Assembly (NCBI GenBank): GCA_910592205.1
Contig: CAJVPJ010000974.1
Coordinates: 1 to 13,837, forward strand
Direction: 5' to 3'
From: Paraglomus occultum
Taxonomy: Eukaryota > Glomeromycota > Glomeromycetes > Paraglomerales > Paraglomeraceae
Length of the DNA stretch: 13,837 bases
Part shown: piece by piece, positions 8,951 to 13,837 of the stretch
How positions within the stretch are numbered: position 1 is the stretch's first letter
How the letters are laid out: the number at the start of each line of letters is the position of its first letter
Notes under the pieces: generated by a model
The model's database searches: none
What the model saw: only the letters and a program-made list of their open reading frames with translations
What the model was told of the DNA's origin: nothing
Position numbers and translations under genes: made by a program

Positions 8951-10687
8951 ATGACGACAATGATCAATATGCCTTCCCCGCCCATCAGCACCAGATCGTC
9001 CTCGGTATCCGAAGACAGTGAAGAGGAATTTGGTTTGACGTCGTATAGAAAAGATATTTACGGTTATCCCAGTCTCTTATCGCCCGCTAGCACTCGCTCT
9101 TCATACACAGAGGAGGAGGAGGACGACATGTGCACGTGTAAACCATCGGATGTGTGTGCGTCTTGCCGATTTGTTGATGACATCACAGAACCCATGTCAC
9201 CACGGAAACTAATGTCGCCACGAAAGAAGGCATTATCAGATCCAACTCCACTGGCTAGAAAAACAATGAACAAACTTCAACAGAAGCTGGCCGGATCCAT
9301 GTCACCAGACGCACTGACACGAGGAGACAACAAAGAGATCGATTCAACACTGGTGTCGATGATAGCGGAAAACCTACCGACCTGGGTGGTTCCTGCACGC
9401 GATCCTAAAGGAAAACCAATTGACGATTCAATTGCGCGCAATAATCGTCAGATAAATTATTTAACGGATATACCACACGTACACGTTCCAAACGGATTAA
9501 ATCAAGGATCTACAGGTACAATTTGTAATCAACAGACTTCGCTGCGTGGGAATCATAGTCGCTTTGACAATTGGCAAGACATCAAAAATAAGTTCAAAGC
9601 AGTTGAACATCAATATACAAAATTTGAATTGCCTCTGCATTTCAACTCATCTAAAATTCCTCAACCACCCTCAGAATACGTGGATACCCCAGCACAATCA
9701 CCCACCGAGAGTTTAGACTTTTCCTGCCAGTTTTATCCTGTTGTTCAAAACAATGTCGACGCGGCCGCTAATGCGACGTATAAAGCGCCCTATTCCCAGC
9801 GATGGCAGAATGGATCACAGTCAATGGATTCTACACCAACGCCATCTGATAACAAACAGTCCGACGTCTGGCCTCGCACGACGAGTGATCTTCCAGCCAA
9901 GCAGCATCCGACTTGCAACATTGCCCCCCCGCTATCGATGCCGAGTAAACCGCTTGTAGATACTTGGACAACTCCTTTTGTAACATGTAGAGATGACAAT
10001 AGCAGAATTCCACCAATGCAGCCTCTCAATGCGCCCCAACCGAATAGCCAGCCCTCGATGGCTAAATCGAGGAGAGGAAGCAATCTGGGAAACAACGCAA
10101 CTCAGCGTGGACATATCAGAGATGATACTGGAAAGAACTATCACATAAATGGTGTACCTACGACAGATAAAAAGTGTGTTAATACTGTCGAGAATAATGG
10201 TATTAATGTTGCTCGGAACAAGATTATACAAGAGAAATCTTCTGCAGAGATAGAAAAGGAACAAAAGAAAGCCACGTTGTACAAGACTGAAATGTGTAGG
10301 AATTGGGAAGAAAAGGGGGATTGTCGGTAAGTTTTCGTCCGATTCGGTACTATATATATAGTATATACATGTATTGAGATTATTAAAATTTGTATTATAC
10401 AATCATTTAGATATGGCGTCAAGTGTCAATTTGCACATTCTGCCACAGAGTTGCGTGAAGTAAAGAAGCATCCCAAGTACAAGACAGAAATATGTAAGAC
10501 GTTCTGGGAGAAAGGTTCTTGTCCATACGGTCAACGATGTTGCTTCATTCACAATGAGAAGAATCTGATGCCTCATTCATCGAGCGCGTCGTTGCGAGCG
10601 TTCACAGATGCGTATTTCTCAGGGAGTCAGCCCGCACAGGGATCTGGACGACGCCGGTTACCTTGTTTCACCAATTTGACTCGATAA
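8951..10687 (+). CDS. Tandem CCCH zinc-finger mRNA-decay factor (TTP/Cth2/Zfs1 type)
   Basis: Exons 8951-10326 and 10411-10687 give 550 residues. Two CCCH fingers near the C terminus have exact family spacing C-X8-C-X5-C-X3-H: finger 1 C449, C458, C464, H468; finger 2 C487, C496, C502, H506. The linker is the canonical 18 residues, with lead-ins LYKTEMC and KYKTEIC. Members of this family bind UAUUUAU-type AU-rich elements and recruit CCR4-NOT for deadenylation. The C-terminal [13 protein letters not shown] resembles the CNOT1-binding LPIF motif of TTP. The long N-terminal part looks disordered: Ser-rich, acidic TEEEEDD, a Cys cluster at 61-72, two SPRK sites at 83-86 and 89-92, and RRGS around 10070. 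The intron (GTAAGT to TTTAG, 84 bases) splits finger 1. The start at 8951 is the first ATG in frame, with A at -3; an upstream spliced start at 8642 is possible. AATAAA lies about 90 bases past the stop. Confidence 0.93.
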
Positions 10688-10766
10688 GCTATGGGTCATT
10701 GAGGGATCTGTTAGGGACTGGTCTCCATACAAAAGCTTTTAATTTATTTTTTATATTAAAAAACAC

Positions 10767-10804
10767 GCTGGATATTTTAATAAAGAATTTGTTGAGTATC
10801 CAGC
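10767..10804 (+). terminator. Poly(A) signal AATAAA inside a small hairpin
   Basis: AATAAA at 10779-10784 is the best polyadenylation signal after the CCCH stop codon (10685-10687). It lies in the loop of an 8-bp perfect inverted repeat, GCTGGATA (10767-10774) and TATCCAGC (10797-10804). U-rich sequence precedes it (ATTTATTTTTTATATT at about 10742-10757), and TTATTTGTTATTT follows at 10809-10821. The signal assignment follows general eukaryotic 3'-end rules; the hairpin's relevance is inference. Confidence 0.5.
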
Positions 10805-10814
10805 AACTTATTTG

Positions 10815-10952
10815 TTATTTGGGTTTATCTGTAGTTTTCAGAGACAAAGTTAATGGGTTTCTCTGTTTAGCAAGTTCACCATAAAGTTTACTTTGAAGTA
10901 AGTAATCAATTCTTTCTTTCTCGATTGAAGTGAGTGATGATTTTTTTTGCAT
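10815..10952 (-). other. Small unrecognised ORF, 45 codons
   Basis: Minus-strand frame starting MQKKSSLTSIEKERIDYLLQ and ending TTDKPK before TAA. The same frame stays open upstream to about 11015 but without a better ATG. It is Lys/Glu-rich and helical in character, and I recognise no family. It lies just downstream of other minus-strand debris (11062-11262 and the kinase relic), so it may be the tail of one decayed gene. It overlaps the probable 3' end of the CCCH transcript on the opposite strand. Confidence 0.25.
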
Positions 10953-11061
10953 TAGAAAAAGAAACTGACCCGCAGTAAAGCAAATAAGGATAGCAGCGCC
11001 ACGGTTTTTTGACACCGTTGGCGTTAACTAGCATATTTCCTTAAATCACCAATTAAAGATT

Positions 11062-11262
11062 TCATGACCATTTGGCAATATCAAAGAGTGATTTCTTCGG
11101 CTCGCGGGTATATAAAATTTTAGACAAAAGCCGGTGCAGGGCCTCAATTTTAGGGGCACGCAGATTACCATTGAGTAGTGTAACAACCTCTTCTTCTTTC
11201 TCCCTTAACTTGTTTTCTAAACTTCTATAAACCTCAACTGAAACAAATTGAGCGCCCGACGC
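11062..11262 (-). pseudogene. Unrecognised coding-like fragment, 66 codons
   Basis: A stop-to-stop minus-strand frame bounded by TAA (11263-11265) and TGA (11062-11064), with no ATG. It reads like real protein: VEVYRSLENKLREKEEEVV, then a basic helix LRAPKIEALHRLLSKILY and SLFDIAKW. The charged, amphipathic-helix composition is unlike the random frames elsewhere in this AT-rich DNA. I cannot name the family. The missing start and the neighbouring kinase relic suggest decay rather than a working gene, although an internal exon cannot be excluded. Confidence 0.35.
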
Positions 11263-11320
11263 TTAAATTGTTAATAGCCGCGATGTGCGAACAATCCGCC
11301 CCTCGTATATATTGTATGTC

Positions 11321-11480
11321 TGAATATACATCGACTCATTTCAAAATAGATGCGGTATCCCCACCGCGAAGAAAAGGATGCTGAATTACGCCAAAAAGAT
11401 ACTTCTGGTGCTACATAAGGCATCACTCCAAAAACTTTGTCATTTTGCTTTGCTTCACTTACTGGTCGAATAATGCGAGA
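11321..11480 (-). pseudogene. Protein kinase relic (activation segment, APE motif)
   Basis: Minus-strand frame 11400-11480 reads RPVSEAKQND then KVFGVMPYVAPEV. The last part is the P+1 loop/APE segment of a protein kinase, most like the tyrosine-kinase-like kinases expanded in arbuscular mycorrhizal fungi. A one-base frame shift later, the strand contains FLRGG (near 11360-11375) and, after a TGA, VDVYS (11321-11335), matching the usual order APEV-L-R-G...D-V-Y-S-F-G. The DFG region upstream is not recognisable and no other kinase subdomain is visible. The frameshift, stop and missing lobes mark a dead fragment of roughly 50 residues. Confidence 0.55.
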
Positions 11481-11562
11481 TATTGCTAAAAATATACCGG
11501 AGGAAAAAACTTGTTTAAGGAAGTGGGAAATAATATAAGCAAAAAAGAAAGTTATTTGGAGG

Positions 11563-11605
11563 TGCGTGTGTGTTTGAATTTGGGTGTGCGTGTTTGAATT
11601 TGGGG
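11563..11605. repeat. Short imperfect tandem duplication
   Basis: Two adjacent copies of a GT-rich unit ending in GTTTGAATTTGGG: one covers 11563-11584 and begins GCGTGTGTGTTTG, the other covers 11588-11605 and begins GCGTGTTTG. They differ by a GT/TG insertion. The likely origin is slippage, with no sign of function. Confidence 0.7.
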
Positions 11606-12167
11606 GGTTTTTTATTATTCAATGGGCATATTGTTACAGGAAAAATTGGGCGAATTGCTTCAATCTGATAATGCTGGGATTGTTTTTAGTGTGCTTGTAC
11701 GGAATTTAATTTATTGAAAACCAGAAAAGCAAAATTATCAAGTTGCTTAGGCATTCTTAACAAGAAAAATAAACAAAGAACGCGTTGTTAGTTCAAATAC
11801 TATTTTTAATTTATAAATTTGTTATCTGGTGAACTTTCCATGTATATTTTTTTTCTATTGTTTTTTAATAATAAAACGCGGGTGAAACCGTTCGCAAAGA
11901 GAAGAAATTACTGGCAAGACAGTTTACGAAACCAAAAATACAGAAAATAATTGGATCAAAAACTGGAAAAAGAGACCAAAAAAAACGGACAATGTTGGGT
12001 GATTATTCGCTTTGTTGTGGTGTTTTGTGTAAAATTTTATACATATATATATTCTACTTTGCATATACCGACTGTTCAGATATTTCTCTTTGTTTTTTCA
12101 GAAAGTCTGGCAGTTACATTTCCATCGTCCGATCGCACAAAAAAGGAACATTTATTAATATGCATTA

Positions 12168-12331
12168 TAGTCAATAATTCCGACACTTTTTTCCGACATT
12201 TTATGATCGTACAGCATATTCTGCATATGGAGTGGCCATTCATCAAATCATCGTCAATTATAACTAACACAAATGGACTAATTTGACTAGCGTGTAAAAG
12301 TGTCGGAAAGAAGTGTCGGAATAATTGACTA
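12168..12331. mobile_element. MITE-like element, Tc1/mariner-type candidate
   Basis: A 164-bp element with inverted ends matching at 29 of 31 positions. The left end (12168-12198) starts TAGTCAATAATTCCGACAC and the right end (12301-12331) finishes GGAATAATTGACTA. Each arm carries the TCCGACA motif twice, as subterminal repeats. The element is flanked by TA on both sides (12166-12167 and 12332-12333), as expected for the TA target duplication of Tc1/mariner elements. The roughly 100-base interior has no transposase frame, so it would be non-autonomous. The flanking AT-rich sequence is also partly symmetrical (TTATTAA left, TTTAATAA right), so the exact ends could be slightly wider. Confidence 0.7.
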
Positions 12332-12349
12332 TAATTTAATAAAGCCCAT

Positions 12350-12640
12350 AATTTCGATATTGCTCTATAATTTTTTGTCCCTCTCCGCGAATGTCCTTCG
12401 ATGGTACTTCCCGTGTGCTCTTCCAATGTCCAAAACAATGGATTATCGCTGTATTTGCTTGCCGACAGAAGGTTGAGCATATGCCCGAATTTGCCTCCGT
12501 TCTTGCCCAATAATCTTTCCGTAGGCTCGTTAAGTGCGGATTTCTCGCTCCCGGTGCTCCTTGGACAACTTTTTTTGCCGGATCAATTCGTCCATACCAT
12601 TTGTTCGCCTTCGCTCATCCTTTTTTTGATGGCGCCTTAG
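12350..12640 (-). pseudogene. Higher-GC block of decayed minus-strand coding sequence
   Basis: Visibly richer in G+C than the surrounding AT-rich DNA. Read on the minus strand it gives broken, protein-like frames, for example RRHQKKDERRRTNGMDELIR and KKLSKEHREREIRT up to a TAA, then RAYGKIIGQERRQIRAYAQ and PSVGKQIQR before another TAA. A second frame gives FGHMLNLLSASKYSDNPLFW. In-frame stops and no family match suggest an old gene or transposon relic, adjacent to the MITE. The plus-strand frame here (12401-12640) is hydrophobic and Pro/Leu-rich and is probably only its shadow. Confidence 0.3.
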
Positions 12641-12934
12641 GAAAGTAATGCTATTGATAAGATCAGAGGTAATTTTACTGCACCTAGGAAGCTGCTTAAC
12701 GCTGAATTGTTTATCAAATCCATCTGCGCCGGAAAGGGCTTGAAAGCGATCAATATCACTTCAAGTGTTTTGGGTATCGTAGTAGTAGTAGTGACAATAT
12801 ACTACTATATTATATGCGAATTTCTAAAGATTATAAGAATACGGTTATATTTTAAACGACAGAAATCGAATTTCGTAACATATAGGTCAAAGAACGCTAA
12901 AACATTAGAAAATAGCCAAAATACTTTGTTATAA
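12641..12934 (+). other. Unrecognised ORF with a membrane-like segment
   Basis: A plus-strand stop-to-stop frame of 97 codons, from just after TAG 12638-12640 to TAA 12932-12934, without an ATG. It begins ESNAIDKIRGNFTAPRKLLN, passes KAINITSSVLG, and has a hydrophobic stretch (IVVVVVTIYYYIICEFL) followed by basic residues (RIRLYFKRQK), the pattern of a single-pass membrane segment. The Val run comes from a GTA microsatellite, so the hydrophobic part may be accidental. The frame opens at CTTAG, a possible splice acceptor, but no donor exon was found. Confidence 0.22.
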
Positions 12935-13026
12935 TTATGATGGGTATTGATATTATTGACAAGAAAAATAAAACATAAACCGTTTAACTTTGATAGGATG
13001 AAAATATGATTTATGTGCACAGAATA

Positions 13027-13032
13027 TTTATT
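13027..13032 (-). terminator. Poly(A) signal for the NYN gene
   Basis: AATAAA on the minus strand (TTTATT on the plus strand) about 58 bases downstream of the NYN stop codon, the usual distance for a fungal 3' untranslated region. The assignment is from position and motif only. Confidence 0.5.
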
Positions 13033-13089
13033 GAAATCTTCAAGTAATGTCCAAAGCTATCGTGAAAATAATGGGGCGTTTTGTTTTCC

Positions 13090-13798
13090 TTAATTTTTTT
13101 CCCGAACCTGTACCTTTTGATAGTTATTCTGAATATAATTTTTTACTATCTCCAAGTTCACTCGATTATCGAAATATATCTGCACAGAACTAGAACCAAA
13201 CCAATTCCACCAACCAAATAAATTCAAAGTGTTAAACAATTCTATCAATTTCTCGTCTCCCCAGCTCTTGATTATATTCCCTTCAGTAACTTCGAGAACT
13301 TTCATTTCCCCAGTGGGGTCAGGCCCTCGGCCATATGCAAAGGATCGATAACAGTTATCAAGTGAATAAAAATGTGTCTTCGCCTTAAGTTTACAAGACA
13401 TTCCTATAGAAAACGTAATATGTTAAACAAAATTCTTAAATAACTCATAACTTTAAACATTATAATACTTTCATACCTGAAGTCCAAAACCAAGTCTGAA
13501 CTATCCAATTCTTTTGCAGGGCCTTTTCTACCGCGGGTGCATAATCACGATCTCCACTAACCAGAATTAATATACCAGGGTCATTACTAGCAATAATTCC
13601 TCCTACACTAAGTGCAAGTGCTATATCGACTTCCTTTTCACGATGTGATATAGGATCCCGATCAAACACAGTAACTTCATACCCTTGTTCTTGAATACGT
13701 CTCCATATAGAATCATTCGGCGGAGGACGTGAGCCAACAATAAAAGGAGCACATCCCAGTTTACAGTGTGTTACAAAATTATCCGGAATCAAAGACAA
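13090..13798 (-). CDS. NYN-domain (PIN-like RNase superfamily) protein, 5' end broken or missing
   Basis: Minus-strand gene with exon 13477-13798, intron 13404-13476 (GTATGA to TATAG, 73 bases) and exon 13090-13403; the join is in phase and reads FWTSGMSCK. NYN domains are PIN-like metal-dependent ribonuclease folds. Visible family motifs: CAPFIVGSRPPPNDSIWRRI, YEVTVFDRDP, EKEVDIALALSV with the conserved Asp, ILVSGDRDYAPAVEKAL with both Asp of GDxD, and VQTWFWTSG. The C-terminal part (SLDNCYRSFAYGRGPD, TEGNIIKSW, FGWWNWFG, VQIYFDNRVNLEIVKNYIQ) resembles what I recall of mycorrhizal-fungal members and may be an RNA-binding-like fold; both are inference. The first NYN strand (D-x-x-N) is absent from this frame. 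A TGA closes it at 13799-13801, no in-frame ATG precedes the exon junction, and no AG acceptor exists on the minus strand from 13703 to the window end. The gene is therefore frameshifted, a pseudogene, or carries a sequence error. Confidence 0.8.
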
Positions 13799-13837
13799 TC
13801 ATGTTGTACCACAACCAGCGATTCGAAAATTATGAAA

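Noticed and set aside
9932-10402. 156-codon minus-strand frame opposite the CCCH exon
   Set aside because: It is the antisense shadow of a clearly coding region and runs through the intron.
12076-12510. 144-codon minus-strand frame
   Set aside because: It reads straight through the MITE-like element, so it cannot be one ancestral protein. Only its upstream part may be relic coding sequence.

Overview
The window is nuclear DNA from an intron-rich, AT-rich eukaryote, most likely an early-diverging filamentous fungus. It encodes a fungal-type cytoplasmic dynein intermediate chain with nine short introns, a tristetraprolin/Cth2-type tandem CCCH zinc-finger protein, and a minus-strand NYN-domain protein. 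The NYN protein's GSRPPPN, VSGDRDY and FWTSG motifs resemble, as far as I recall, a family greatly expanded in arbuscular mycorrhizal fungi (Glomeromycotina). A decayed protein-kinase fragment (GVMPYVAPEV, minus strand) points to the same lineage. The lineage is an inference from family memory and was not tested by a search.

Layout: 1-76 is an (ATA)n microsatellite and 77-589 the presumed dynein promoter. The dynein intermediate chain runs 590-3819 (+) in ten exons. From 3820 to about 8030 there is a gene-poor AT-rich stretch holding only simple repeats and one weak Asn-rich open frame on the minus strand. From about 8030 to 8950 lies a G-poor, A/C-rich leader of the CCCH gene, with upstream ATGs, a CACGTG palindrome and a convincing splice acceptor. 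The CCCH gene is 8951-10687 (+), two exons, 550 codons, followed by a polyadenylation signal inside a small hairpin. Positions 10815-12934 look like a graveyard of gene and transposon debris: stop-to-stop frames, a kinase relic, a 164-bp MITE-like element with TA flanks, and a block richer in G+C. The NYN gene is 13090-13798 (-), with one clear intron but no intact 5' end in the window.

The three recognisable genes need not work together. Dynein intermediate chain is a housekeeping motor subunit. The CCCH protein should bind AU-rich elements and recruit CCR4-NOT through its C-terminal LPxF motif to trigger mRNA decay. The NYN protein belongs to a PIN-like RNase superfamily, so two candidate RNA-metabolism genes lie tail to tail with debris between them, but nothing shows a functional link. 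I found no clear new biological system. The most interesting points are the possible spliced N-terminal extension and intron-retention switch of the CCCH gene, the frameshifted NYN 5' end, and the MITE.
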